NCBI GenBank assembly: GCA_032622095.1
Contig: CP136066.1
Location: 51,618,911 to 51,682,910, forward strand
Length of the DNA stretch: 64,000 nt
Source: Siphonodentalium dalli
Lineage: Eukaryota > Mollusca > Scaphopoda > Gadilida > Siphonodentaliidae
Reading direction: 5' to 3'
In this document: piece after piece, positions 35,160-46,649 of the stretch
Numbering within the stretch: position 1 is the first letter of the stretch
How the letters are laid out: every line of letters starts with the position of its first letter
Position numbers and translations under genes: made by a program
The notes under the pieces: model-generated
What the model was told of the DNA's origin: nothing
Database searches by the model: none
Seen by the model: only the letters and a program-made list of their open reading frames with translations

Positions 35160-36298
35160 CAAGCTGGAGAATGTCCATGGTTGCCATGGCAACCGTTTTG
35201 ACAACAAATCTTGTTTTTCTCTCAATCCCAACAAGTATGCATCGTTATGACTCAGTTTCTGATCGAAAAACAATGTTTTATGTACCTATTTGTACTGAAA
35301 AGGGATCAGGCTATATATCCATTGACTCATGTGTCCGTTATAGTTGGGTAGAATCAAAATGGCGGATAAAATGGCCGCCATTTGTTTGAAAGTCCCTAGT
35401 ATTGGCTGCGTGTATCGACATTTTATTGAGATGTGTGTACATTTTTTATTATAAAATGTACATTGACAAGAAAATAAAAACTGATAAATCACTCTGTATA
35501 TATATATAACAATTCTAAGGATTGCAAAACAAAAATTATAGGCCAGAAGATGATGGAATAGCGTAAATATAATGCAAAGAAAAAACAGTGGGTTGTTTGT
35601 TTTGATTACTATAATTGATGGTTACAATGACACGAGAAGCATTTCTATGATATAAAACTATCTGAAAGTTGATTATGACAATCTTCCGCGTTAACTTTAT
35701 ATCATATAATTTTAGCGAGTGTGTGTGGACAATATTGGTCTGGTACACAACTGCTTGGCAACCGTTGCTATGGAGCTACCCGATTACCTTTGTGCAGCTA
35801 TAATAACACTTACTCACAATTTGACAAGCTGCTAATCATTGTGGTATTATATGCGCAACATACAAGTACCGCAAAGTTTACATATTTATGATATTAACTA
35901 TAATTCTTCAAAATAGAGGTAATCAAATGTTTGTATTACGAGCGTAGGTGCGAATTATGTGCGACAAGGTATGATATGAATTGTTTACAATTGCACTAGC
36001 AATATCGTGAGATATATGTAATTCCCTATATAGTTGTTATACAACTGAAGTGTGCTAAAAAATTTGATTCTAATATATTATGAGAATCAATCATGCAATA
36101 ACTCGTGGCATTTCGCCGCTCCAATATAGGATAAAACAGTCGAAGACACTCATTCTGCGATAAGTGGCATTCAAGAATGTGCAATGGATAGTCAAGTGTG
36201 AATAATTCATGACAAATCGCCAGTCAATTCTGCTAGTTGTGTGAACGCACCCTAAATAGTTGGAAAAACTTGCATACATGTCACTTTTGGCAACACTT
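35160..36298. other. Unannotated sequence
   Basis: Includes GGTTGCCATGGCAACC (about 35180), a short perfect dyad that recurs near 46500; the short frames here are not supported. Confidence 0.3.
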
Positions 36299-36299
36299 A

Positions 36300-36455
36300 C
36301 AGTAATGCCTTAAGTAATCGACATCCTAACCATAGCAGAATTATGGGTAACTTTCAGGATTTAGTCGGAAATATGGATATTTATTTCCGACTAAATCCTG
36401 AAAATTACCCATAATTCTGATGTGGTTAAGGGGTCGATTACTTAGGGCATTACTG
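36300..36455. mobile_element. Pogo/Tc1-like palindromic MITE (family P), copy 2
   Basis: This 156-bp palindrome runs from CAGTAATGCCTTAAGTAATC to GATTACTTAGGGCATTACTG, flanked by TA at 36298-36299 and 36456-36457. The arms share CAGAATTATGGGTAAC and GGATTTAGTCGGAAAT with the copy at 24405. Confidence 0.8.
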
Positions 36456-36581
36456 TATTTGCAATTGCAACTGCATAGAGCAGTACAGCGTAATGATGCC
36501 CTCGAGAATTTGCAATTGTTTTTGCATCCATTCTTGCAACCACGTCGCAATAGTTCTTGGCAACCTTTGGATGCTCCAGGA

Positions 36582-36902
36582 TTGATTGGTTGATTGATTA
36601 ATTGATTTGGGGTTCATTGTCGCTTTAGCAACTAAGGCCATATCATGACATTGCCAGTTTTAGTGGTGGAGGAAATCCGCACACTTGCGACTAATCTAAC
36701 AGTGATTTCAATGGCTGATAAACTCGTCAACCATGCGCAGTAAACCACCGGCCATCGGCGAGTAACTGGTAACTCCACCAGATAACGATTTCGAGCTACA
36801 AAGTCCACGACGGAAACATGAGGATTTTAACCCTTATCGCCAGCGCTGGAGGGCGAAACGGCTTGGAGTTGTACCCCTACCCGATTGAGCCACCGAGGCC
36901 CC
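36582..36902 (-). mobile_element. tRNA-derived SINE with perfect 13-bp target duplication
   Basis: On the minus strand the element starts GGGGCCTCGGTGGCTCAATC (A box TGGCTCAATCGGG) and has GGTTAAAATCC as B box. The body includes GATTTCCTCCACCACTAAAA and TGCTAAAGCGACAATGAACC, and it ends in an ATCAATCA-type tail at 36582-36610. The 13-bp direct repeat GGATGCTCCAGGA flanks it exactly (36569-36581 and 36903-36915), proving retroposition. The short minus-strand frames over it (36450-37061) are not genes. Length is 321 bp. Confidence 0.88.
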
Positions 36903-36919
36903 GGATGCTCCAGGAAGAT

Positions 36920-38440
36920 CGGTCCATGTCACACTCCAACTTTCTTCATAGTAGCCTGTCATTTGTATAAAAAAATGGGTTTCGTAAACAAAATTGGGGA
37001 TTTTGTGCAATGTATACGTAGTTAATCGTAAATCCCATATACTGGAGACATTGGAAACCATTGTTGATAAGCTTCTTATCGATTAGTAGCCTAAAAAATG
37101 GCGTTACCATAGCAACAGTGTGTGGTTTCTGAGAATTCTGGAAAATGATCATATGTGAATTATTTTAGTGACAACGGTGGACTTGTTGGTGGATATGGTT
37201 ATATAATAATACTTGCATGCATACATTCTCCAAGACGAACCTCCAGCACTGATCTCAAGAGTCAAGGTGACTATGAAAGGTCAAGTGTTTTATCATTTCA
37301 TGTGCTATTATTTGTCTTTATGAGGAACCTTTCTCAATTTATTGCATGATATTGATATTTTGTTACATACTGGAGATCATAGCCTTTATTTTGAGACACA
37401 TATCTTATCCATAGCTGATTATTACTTGTGTGAGAGATTTTACGAAACATGTGACCAGGCCAATTGGCGACCCTTAAACTCAGAAATTGCTCTTCCCGAT
37501 AGACAATGGCCACACCATTAGTTGGGTGGAAAGAGGACACAATCATCAATTTTATGGGGATAAAATATGATCCGAATAACGTACACCGTTGGCATGGCAA
37601 CCATTTTGGTGAATCACCTGTTGTTTGTCATACTCTATCCATTATGTATTGCTAATGACCAGAAACCTCATAAAAATTGTTCGCTGTGCATCTATTTTGA
37701 TTGGGTCATATATTTGTAAGAACATATAAATTTTATATATGGGTAGATTCAAAATGCTATCCCCAACAGTATGGTAATAGGACGCATGTACGCCAATAAA
37801 AATAATAATATATATTTAACAACAGTTGAGCATCGATGTTTTTATTTATTTCCAGATATTGTCGTAGAACAGGGATCAGTTTAGTTGAAGTGCTTTAAAG
37901 TTGTCGCCCTGGGATTACTCAAGTACACAATTTAAAATCCATATCTCAGGTAAAACATCCGCTTTGCGAGAACAATGGGCCTTTTGTTTCTGTTTGACTG
38001 CTTTGAAAAATTCGACTGACTGAACACTGGGAAAGGATAGTTGAACACTATTTCAATAGAACACAAACATTATATGTAAGACAGACGTATAGAGAGAGAT
38101 AATATAGAGTGAAAGACAAGGTATATAGATGGAGAATGGGGAGAGAGCGCGGGAAGGGAATGATGCTTCTTTTATATTTATATTTTGTCTGATAGATATA
38201 TAGGGTTATTGTTATTAATTTCGGCGTAATGGTTGCGTGTTTTGAATGGTTTAAGTGATTAAGCCTCAAGAGGAATCAGATTGTATTACTTGTTGTGCTT
38301 ATCAAATAAGCCCATCTGCAGTCATAAACTATTGTATTGGTGTTGGGGTCCTTCTTCGTAAAATGTTGGTACATGTGTAAGAAACAAGTATATTATAACG
38401 GTATATTTTGAAGGGGAGTTACTTGTTTGTCCGAAAATGT
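36920..38440. other. Unannotated sequence
   Basis: The 88-residue minus frame at 37334-37600 overlaps a fragment of repeat family G. There is a purine-rich patch at 38085-38155. No gene supported. Confidence 0.3.
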
Positions 38441-38444
38441 AGCC

Positions 38445-38750
38445 TCAAGAGTTCCGAAATATATCAATGACCTTTTTTATAAAAACTGAGAGATTCTTGG
38501 TAATTCTTCTGTTGTAGTTATTGAATAGTGCTGCTAACTTGTTAGCGTTTGGTCTCCGATAATAGTAGGGTCCCAGGTACTGTACACGTATGTCTTGGGG
38601 TTCAATACATTTAAGGATTACATGATACTCGTCGCATATTTCTGAGTTGAAGAGGGCGCATAATCTATCCGAATATGGGGCATTGGTCCACGTGTCATAT
38701 TCTATTGAGAGTCTATTGTTCCTCGTTCGGAAAAGAAGGATGCTTTGCAT
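38445..38750 (-). pseudogene. Non-LTR retrotransposon fragment (C-terminal end of the RT ORF)
   Basis: The 101-residue frame carries the C-terminal zinc-knuckle-like region that follows the reverse transcriptase in many jockey/CR1-type LINEs: RLCALFNSEICDEYHVILKC (with C, C and H), then YLGPYYYRRPNANKLAALF and NLSVFIKKVIDIF before the stop. Such tails end ORF2 of the element. The region upstream in the same frame has a stop within 22 nt; similar coding seems to continue only in another frame, so this is a short dead relic. Confidence 0.6.
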
Positions 38751-39085
38751 GACTCGGTGGTTTGTTATTCATAGGTAACTTTCTCGTTCAAATGAGGTCT
38801 TGATAATACGATGAGAGGCGAATTTACTGGATGTTGCTATCGATGACAATTAATTGATACTCATTCTCATGATAGCATTATGTATTCAAGCAAGTGTACT
38901 AGTCATCATAATTATAAACCTGTGGATATATATACATAATCATAATATTTAATGAACATTGAAGTCACTTCCGACATATATATTAGCTTACCACTAAATC
39001 CGTTTTATGTTAATGTTCTAATTGGACTCTAGGCCATTGGAAATGCATACATGGATGCTCATGCAGTGCCATATTCGTCAAATGT

Positions 39086-39990
39086 GTTAGAGTTCATGAA
39101 TAACTCGTTCGGACGTTAGAACGATCAACCAATTAGTTTGTAAAAGTGGTCAATATTAGCCAGTTTCTTTGCAAAAGACGTAAGCCTACATCCTTCTCGA
39201 AATTTGAATGCCATTGTGCGCAAATTTCACCGTTTAATCTTCTAGTCTATTCCAGACAAAGCAATTTCCAAGTATCTTTGGAGAGCTTCTATGAGTACTA
39301 TGGCCTTTCCTATAGAACGTTAATGTCAATAGAAGGTTGTTTGATAAACCAACGGCTAATTATGGACCCCTCTCCAATTCTGATCTCTCACGATAATCGA
39401 GCGACAAAAAGGGCACCAGTCTCATAAGAGACATATACAACATCACAACACAACAGGTATGTCTTGGACAGTAAACACCCTTTGTGCTTGTCGTGTTTAG
39501 TAACTCGTTCAACGTTCTTTTTAAATATTATAGAGTTTGCGAGTTGTTAGTCTTGGATCGGATGTTAGAATAATGAACCAATTAGTGTGTAAAAGTGGTC
39601 AATATCAGCCAGTTTCTTTGCAAAAGACATAAAGGCTACACCCTTCTAGAAAATTTAATTGTCATTGTGTTTCGCAAATTTAACGGTTTATTGTTCTAGT
39701 TTATTCTAAGCAAAGTCATTATCAAGGTAGACCTGGAGAGCTTCGACAGGCATTATGGTATTTCCCATAGAAATTTAATTTCAATAGAACGTTGTTTGAT
39801 AAACTAAAGGCTAATTTTGGACCACTCTCCAAATCTGACCTTTCACGATAATCGAGCGACAACAAAAGGCCACCAACCTCATATGAGCGATATACAACAT
39901 CACAACACAACAGGTGTGTCTTGGAGGTAGTAAGCGCCCTTTGTGTTTGTCGTGTCGAGTTATTCATTCAAAGTTTTTCAATTAAACATT
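39086..39990. repeat. Tandem duplication, two copies of about 450 bp
   Basis: Copies 39086-39535 and 39536-39990 share TAAAAGTGGTCAATATYAGC, CAGTTTCTTTGCAAAAGAC, TAATCGAGCGACAA and CATCACAACACAACAGGT in order, with about 15% divergence by eye. The 93-residue frame in copy 1 (39146-39427) is broken by stops in copy 2, so it is not considered coding. Confidence 0.75.
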
Positions 39991-39994
39991 AAAA

Positions 39995-41840
39995 GTTCTC
40001 TTCCTGCTGGATCGGTAAAAAGCGACATTAGCCAGTTAATATAGGTGATCGTGAATATGTGGCAGTGAGACTCAAATTGCCTCTACTCCTATCGTTAAGG
40101 CTACATACACATACAGACAATACGTTCACAACTTAAAGTCTGAAAGTAGCGGTATGACATGTTCAGACTAAAACCGGACCATTGTCATGTGCACATAAAT
40201 TATAAGTACTTGTAATAGCGTGTGTACCCCTCCCTTCTCACACCCCTGAATCGAACGGAAATTTGATTGAAACAATTTGATGGCGACAAAATGTTTCACC
40301 AAATGTTTGGTCGGTATCCGTGGTGCATGTCATATATATACCAGCCAGATAAACATGTATCACTTAACATGGCCTATGAATAAACCCACTTGTATGACAT
40401 GTTATAATCGATATATATACAATCAAATACATACAACTGAACAGTATTTGTTACGTGCTTCATTTTGTACGTATGCATATAAATTGTATACTAGCAGATA
40501 TTATGTATATATGCAAAATTATGATGTTGGGTTTTATGTTTGAACATATAGGCCGGAGTCATCATCTCCAGTTTAAACATCCGAGTTAAACCTGGTTTTA
40601 GACCTACATTGGTGGTCAAAGGGCGCATCTTTTCGTCCAGTTGTCATTTAGTTGATAACTCTATTCGGTGGTATGAACATGCAGTCAAACTACCTTGTTA
40701 CCAATCGGAACAATGTGCTGGCCGATAAAACGCTTATTGACACGCCATAAATTATCGCGAGCGATATGTATTCATTGAGAAACAAGTATCGCGCATGGAC
40801 CACTAATCCATTCTTATTCTGCGTTTAAACAAATCTGCTAAAGGGCATGTCTCTCGACGCGAGTTTCACCACTTTGTTTGTGGTTTTCCGCAAGATGCTT
40901 TACCCGAAAAGACAAAAGTTGGTGTGTTTACATGTATGTTTATATAGACATATGATGAGATCTGTCTATCTATCCGTCCGTTCGTTCGCAACTTTTCGTC
41001 CTAACCCCAGAACCGCTGTTGTGGGTTAAGTAACTAGATAGAACAAGTTGTAACGAGCACATTTGTTTATTGTTTTGTGTCTACTGATCACCGCCAACAG
41101 AGTAGCCGTTAACGTGTCACTTGCAACACTTAGGAAACAGCCGTCCACGCCATACTGTGCCATAACCAATAAAAAATCGAAGACTTCCCTCCTCCAATGT
41201 GTTTTTGTTCTTGAGGACACAATTGTCACGGTTATTCACGCTGTTGGGGTAGGATTGTATTATATGACAACTTCAGAAATTAGCAGTCTTCAGGGGACTT
41301 AGTATCGAACGTGTTTTTATTTTTGAAAACAATGAAAACCGGTTCAGCCAGTTACAGAGGTGTGTTGACGATTTAAATGCAGACGGGGAACCACAGTGCA
41401 GTTATATTTGTCGTTAACTTCCTGTTGATCTCTCCAAGACAAAATCCATACATGGGAATGACATGACCACCATCCGATTTTAAATCTTCAAAATACATTT
41501 TCAGTGTATAAACCTACACGGATTGAAATAATTGGATGGGACATGGCATGACATGATATTAATTATTTGATACAACAAAGTGCACTAAGACATAGACGCA
41601 TGTTTTGCTTAAATCGGGACAGCAATACATTTTCACTAAATGATTTGTTCTGGATCGTGAGAGATGAGCAACATTGAGTTTCACATATCACCATCACTGA
41701 GTACGAAATGAAACAGCCAAAGAGAAGACCAACAACAAATATAACTACAGTCCATGCATGTAGGTTAAAATAGTACATTCTTGTAGTATAAATGACAATT
41801 GAATAACACAATCAAACCACCAAATACATGTAGTGTGCTG
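39995..41840. other. Unannotated sequence
   Basis: The frames at 40277-40543, 41026-41302 and 41563-41811 show no known domain and no splice sites I trust. Nothing called. Confidence 0.3.
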
Positions 41841-41844
41841 TCCA

Positions 41845-41935
41845 AAATGTCTTATTTTTGTATGTAGTACATGCTGTCAAGTTTGGTGCTTTTACCATAA
41901 AATGCACGATTTTGTCATCTATCCGCCCCACTCTT
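41845..41935 (-). repeat. Dispersed repeat family G, copy 2 (inverted)
   Basis: Reverse complement of the family G unit at 35059-35155, including the TATGTAGTACATG end. The 61-residue frame at 41833-42018 is repeat-derived. Confidence 0.58.
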
Positions 41936-41941
41936 TGTGCA

Positions 41942-42475
41942 TTAGATTAGACGCCTTCAATCATAAACAATCATTTTATAGAACTGGCAGTGGAAATACG
42001 AACAAAATTTTGCGATAAGAAATTCTGTAAGATGGTTGGGTGTGGGCTGGGGGTTATCGAATAACTTTATTCTCAATACTTGGATGTCATATGAGTTTGT
42101 TATTTTGTGCATAATATTAGATAATCCTTCAATCAAAAACAATCATTTTTAGAACTGGAATTGCGAACAAAAATCATCGATCTGAATCGGGTGGGGTGGC
42201 GAATAACTTTATTCTTCAAACTTGGGGTGGCGAATAACATTGGTCTTTAAACTTCGACGTAGATAAGTTTCTAACTTTTTGTATTTGATTAGACGATCCT
42301 TCATTCATAAACAAACATTTCATAGAACTGGAAGTCGAATTGCGAATAAAAAATCTGCGTTCTGAAATTATGTATTGGTTGGTGGGTTGGAGGGGTGGTG
42401 AATAACTTTATTCTTAATACTTGGATGTCAGATGAGTTTCTTATGCTGTACATTAGATTAGTCGATTGACATTGA
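41942..42475. repeat. Tandem array, about 172-bp unit, three copies
   Basis: AGAACTGG occurs at 41980, 42151 and 42324 (periods 171 and 173), in each case with an upstream ACAAWCATTT stretch and a downstream GGGTGGYGAATAACTTTATTC-like segment and CTTGGATGTCA. Confidence 0.75.
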
Positions 42476-42481
42476 AAATTG

Positions 42482-43364
42482 GAATAGAGTCCAATTATTT
42501 AGCACAACCCATCCTGATGTTGAAAATGCACATGCCATGCTGCTACTAAGAAAAGTATACAAGGAACCAGTTAGTGAATAGTTGCCCCCACACTAGTGAA
42601 ATCTATTTCATTCCTTGTATTGTCTTTAAGGTGTTTGATGAATGTTAATTAACCATAGAGTTAGAGATAGAACAAAAATTTATTAAGGTTAACGAGCCAT
42701 ACAGCTCTAACGCAAAATGAACAATGACCGTTTTCAACTATACCGGGTCTTGCGTACAATGTTATAAATCTATATTTTATCTGACAACCATAGAGGTCAC
42801 GTGACATTAAACCACATTAAATCACACCAACGTCATATTGAATTCTATTTCATTCCTTGTATTGTCTTTAAGGTGTTTGATGAATGTCAATTAACCATAG
42901 AGTTAGAACAAAATTGATGAAGGTTAACTAGCCATACAGCTCTAACGTCAAAATGAACAATGACCATTTTCAACTATATCGGGTCTTGCGTACAATGTTA
43001 TAAATCTATATTTCATCTGAGTTAAACCACCCACAATGTTAACTCCAACCTTCCTGAGCACATCTGCTGTTTCGACTGAACCAGTAAACAATAAAGACAA
43101 GTGAACCGGATGATGTGGGGATATATGGCCGCTATTTGGGGTAGATTTGGTCAAAAACATGCACAAAAATCCTCGAAAATATCCTGATTTTTGCTTAAGA
43201 CGGCAGCCATCTTGTATTTGGAGATCACGTGACATTAAAACATTGGAATAGAGTGCAATTTTTTTTTATCACAACCCTTCCGATGTTGAAAATATGCATG
43301 CCATGCTTCTACTAAAAAGTATACAAGGAACCAGTTTTTGAACAGTTGTCCCAACCCTAGTAAA
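42482..43364. repeat. Nested duplication: outer pair enclosing a tandem pair
   Basis: The inner 242-bp tandem unit (CTATTTCATTCCTTGTATTG at 42603 and 42845) is enclosed by an outer direct repeat: GGAATAGAGTCCAATT to TAGTGAAAT (42482-42600) and GGAATAGAGTGCAATT to TAGTAAAT (43244-43364). The frame 42948-43235 (minus) lies in the second unit and is not supported. Confidence 0.65.
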
Positions 43365-43469
43365 TGTCCCGTAGTAATATGGAAATCATTATTAATTTTG
43401 TTTAACCCCAACGGTTTCGTGATTATTTTACCTTGATAAAAATATGATATATGTATCGTGCATGGACCT

Positions 43470-44215
43470 CAACATTGCACTTTTGTTGCTAAATCGGCTG
43501 CGTGGCCAGCACCATGGCAGTCACAAGGGAATCCTTGAATTATCGTGCGGTGCCGCACAGCGGGCATCTATATAGGACAGGGTGGCAACCATATAACCCG
43601 TTCCATATTTTCGAAAATAGGGCTGAAGTCGTGCACGGAGTGTCAAAATAGCCCCTTTTGATACTAAATCGGCTGCGTAGCTAGTTCCATGGTGGCCACA
43701 GGGCAATTCTTGCATTTTCGTGCGTTGCCACCCAGCGGGCATCTATAGGACAGGGACAGTGACTATATATCCCCTTCAAAATATTCGAAAATTGGTCTGA
43801 AGTCGTGAATGGCGACCGTTCCATATTTTCGAAAATAGGGCTGAAGTCGTGCACGGAGTGTCCAAATAGCACGTTTTGTTACTAAATCGGCTGCGTAGCC
43901 AGAACCATGGCGGCCACCCTGGAATCCTGGCATTTCCGTGCGGTGCCACCGATGGCATCTTATATATGACAGGGGCACGACCATATGTACACGGAAGGAT
44001 TCCCTTGTGACTGCAATGGTTCTGGCTACGCAGCCGATTTAGCAACAAAAATTGCAATGTTGAGCTCCGTGCACGACTTCAGCCCAATTATCGAACATTT
44101 GGAAGGGGTTATATGGTTGCGTCCCTGTCCCGTGGACGCCCACCGAGTGGCACCGCATGAAAATGCAAGGATTCCCGGGAGGCCGCCATGCGTCTAGCTA
44201 CGTAATCATGTTTCA
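43470..44215. repeat. Tandem copies followed by an inverted copy of a GC-rich unit
   Basis: AAATCGGCTGCGT occurs at 43491, 43666 and 43884 in plus orientation, each followed by CCATGGYRGYCAC, GTGCGGTGCC, CAGCGGGCATCTAT and GGGCTGAAGTCGTGCACGGAG. From about 43992 the same unit runs inverted (ACGCAGCCGATTTA at 44029, GTGCACGACTTCAGCCC at 44072, CACCGCATGAAAATGCAAGG at 44153). All frames between 43521 and 44197 are repeat readings. The unit is GC-richer than its surroundings. Confidence 0.78.
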
Positions 44216-44725
44216 AAAACATTTCTTTGTTTTTTTGTAACATCTCCCAGTCTGTTGTTGAAAATACGTATGAGTTTTAGGTCCTGATGGATCTGGGGTT
44301 TCTCTATCCATATTGTCGATTTAATTGTTTAAATACCAGAGGAGCAGATGGTGGCGATTTTCTGCCATGTCTAAATAGTGGTATAAACGATACGACGTCA
44401 CGATATCGGGAAGAGAAGTCCCAGAACCGAAGATACTGGCAGGTATACCACGAAGAGATCAGTGAAACCCACTTGAAATCCTAAACGCTCTGTATAGTCA
44501 CACCGACTATCGACCCACTGGCCAAAGCCGGGACTATAGCCTATAGTACATGTATGAGGTGGCGCGGCATTTCCAAATTAATTGTCAACACACCTCATCC
44601 CACACGGACAACATCTTCATGTATACGGTATTTTTATTTGTTTATATCTGCATTAAGTATACACTAATACTATAAAACAAGTTGATTATAAGGTGACAGT
44701 CTTGACTTCTTGTTTACACTCAGAC
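44216..44725. other. Unannotated sequence with a TATA-like element
   Basis: A 65-residue frame (44287-44484) is unrecognised. CTATAAAAC at about 44670 is TATA-like and stands some 60 bp before the ATG at 44729. Confidence 0.3.
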
Positions 44726-44728
44726 AGG

Positions 44729-45031
44729 ATGTCACCCGGAAAACTAGCAATTTATTTGTGCCTAATATTCAGCCAACTTAAGTCGGACAACGATTCCAAC
44801 ATTTATAACCAAAATATGCAATATATATATATAGTCATTCTCCAAGACAATGCCAATTTGTATTGTAATAATCAATCGGATAGGAATTTCATGAAAGAAT
44901 TGTCATTCTGTGTACGCAGCATCAATTATAAGACTGGAGCTATATTTCAGCCTTGTCAATACATGCCCAGCGATACCTATATCGATTGGCATGTGTCGCT
45001 CGTCAAAGTTTCAGCAGGAAGGGGTTTATGA
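44729..45031 (+). CDS. Candidate small secreted protein, possibly broken
   Basis: From the ATG at 44729, 100 codons start MSPGKLAIYLCLIFSQLKS, a plausible signal peptide. The rest has four Cys (LYCNN, FCVRS, QPCQY and one in the leader) and ends SAGRGL stop. A second frame (open 44953-45285) continues with RKGFMMLKCKPLKEALNVIN and more Cys, so one frameshift near 45020 would give a longer protein of about 185 residues. A TATA-like CTATAAAAC lies 50-60 bp upstream. No known family is recognised. It directly precedes the Penelope-like remnant and could be a gene, a gene relic or chance. Confidence 0.3.
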   Translation: MSPGKLAIYLCLIFSQLKSDNDSNIYNQNMQYIYIVILQDNANLYCNNQSDRNFMKELSFCVRSINYKTGAIFQPCQYMPSDTYIDWHVSLVKVSAGRGL

Positions 45032-45281
45032 TGTTGAAATGTAAACCGTTGAAAGAAGCACTCAATGTGATAAATACAAAAGCCTTTTACCACCCACGGC
45101 GCACCTGTTATTCTGGAAATCCATATATTAATCTTATGAGACTGGTGGCAGTGAACAGAATTGGAGAGGTGATTAAAAATCACTCTATAGATACTGACAC
45201 ACAATGTTCTGTTGAAATGAATCTCCTAATTGAAAATACCGCTATGTTTATCGACGCTCCGTGGGTCTACTTGGATAGATC

Positions 45282-45620
45282 TTGAAACTTATGATGCAGA
45301 ATAGCTTTTACCTCCCTTTAACTCAATTGCAAAGAGCAGACAAAGGAGGTGCACTGGAGATTATGGAAGCGACCGACTATGTCAACACATCGGAAGATAC
45401 ACTCTTGGACGATCGTATTTACAAGACACTTCCTACAAATGAGGAGAAGTGTGTCACAAAGTTCTCTAAATGCCTAACTGATAAAGAAGCCGAATATCTC
45501 ACAAAATTTGAGATGAAATGCAGCTCTTACGGACTAAGCAAAATTCACAAAAGTCCTACAATCCAACAGGCAATTAAAGAACAGAATTCCGCGTATATCC
45601 GAGTGCCCAGGTGTGGATAA
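45282..45620 (+). pseudogene. Penelope-like retroelement fragment, N-terminal part of RT
   Basis: The frame has ADKGGA at residues 19-24 (about 45336-45353), a following DY, LLDDRIYKTL (residues 41-50), CLTDKEAEYLTKF and YGLSKIHK (residues 83-90), then AIKEQNSAYI. This order is the conserved start of the reverse transcriptase of Penelope-like and related invertebrate elements (DKGGA, L-D--Y--L, YGLPKIHK). The frame stops at 45620 before the fingers/palm motifs and the catalytic aspartates, so it cannot encode an active enzyme. The GIY-YIG-like end follows at once. Confidence 0.7.
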
Positions 45621-45861
45621 TATGGTCACTGATGTTAGTCGGGAAACTTTCTTTTGCGTGTATATACAGTTGTTGTTCGAGATAAATCATCCAGAATATC
45701 GCAAAATTTCACTGAGTGAACATTTGGATGAATGTGGAAAGAATCAATATTCGATCTTCCCATTCCAAAAACTGTTCTCAGCAAACAGAATACACCGAAC
45801 CCGGAAGGAAGATTTCTACGTTGATCACTTCCGATGCAAGCTAAATGCGCCCAGGAAATGA
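45613..45861 (+). pseudogene. Penelope-like element fragment, GIY-YIG endonuclease C-terminus
   Basis: The frame includes ISLSEHLDECGKNQYSIFPF, then RTRKEDFYVDHFRCKLNAPR. The S-EHL--C, F-I-PF, R--KE-(F)-(I/V)---(K)-LN pattern fits the C-terminal half of GIY-YIG endonuclease domains of Penelope-like elements. In an intact element more than a kilobase of RT and linker would separate it from the part at 45282-45620; here only a few bases do, so the central RT is deleted. The start of the open frame is GTG and has no meaning. Confidence 0.55.
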
Positions 45862-45956
45862 CGTTGTGTAAAGCTGGGTTGACTCCTTGACACTATGATG
45901 TCTCATGTTATTCTTGGACCATATATATAACTGTGCACACGTTACTTTAAACTGTG

Positions 45957-45958
<2 letters not shown>

Positions 45959-46001
<43 letters not shown>
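45959..46001. repeat. (TA)n microsatellite
   Basis: About 20 uninterrupted TA units. Confidence 0.95.
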
Positions 46002-46002
<1 letters not shown>

Positions 46003-46099
46003 CCAATGTCTGTTCCATAACAATTTACAGGGACCATCTCGATAACAATAGAGAGGTCTATTTTGGTACTTTTTCTTACAAGAAAGATAATGGATAAGA

Positions 46100-46480
46100 T
46101 AGTGCGGGTTAAAATTTTCTAAAGTGATGCTGTTGTTGTCAGGGGCACAAAAGGGGAGAAGGGCAGAAACAAAATTGTCGCCGATTTCCACCAAACTTAT
46201 ACATAATCATCTCCATGATGAATCTAATGGTGTGGTTTACAGACGTCAATAGTGGCGCCATTTGAGTCAGGGGTGCATGGAGGGGGAGAGGTGCACAATA
46301 ATTAATAAACCTGTTTAGCGCCGATTTCCACAAAGTTGATACACATTCTTCTCTATGAAACGAGGAATCTAATCGTGTGCTTTCAAAATGGCAAAAGTGG
46401 CGCTATTTGAGTCAGGGGTGCAGTGCAGGGAGAGCGGACCAAAATCGCACTTCCGCAAAAAGCCAATTTGGCATTTTTGG
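46100..46480. repeat. Tandem array, about 140-145-bp unit, two to three copies
   Basis: CGCCGATTTCCA at 46179 and 46319 (period 140) and GAGTCAGGGGTGCA at 46264 and 46409 (period 145). Related sequence is at 31998-32330. Confidence 0.68.
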
Positions 46481-46579
46481 CGGCTATGTTTTTCGGTGGT
46501 TACCATGGCAACCATGGGCTTTCCCTAGCTTGGCATGATATCCAAATCCACAAGATATCACCTCAGGATGTTGTATACA

Positions 46580-46640
46580 AAGTTTGTTGCTTTTACCTTA
46601 AAATGCACGATTCACCCTTTTTTTGACACGGAGCCGCCCT
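46580..46640 (-). repeat. Family G fragment
   Basis: GTTGCTTTTACCTTAAAATGCACGATT followed by a CGCCCTACT segment recalls the inverted family G unit at 41875-41935. Confidence 0.4.
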
Positions 46641-46649
46641 ACTAATAGC

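Noticed and set aside
36834-36902. Free-standing tRNA gene (minus)
   Set aside because: It is the head of a SINE bounded by a 13-bp target duplication.
39146-39427. 93-residue ORF
   Set aside because: It lies in one copy of a tandem duplication; the second copy is interrupted by stops and frame shifts.
43521-44197. Overlapping ORFs with PPW-like and CHR motifs
   Set aside because: They are the same repeat unit read in different frames and orientations; no conserved domain.
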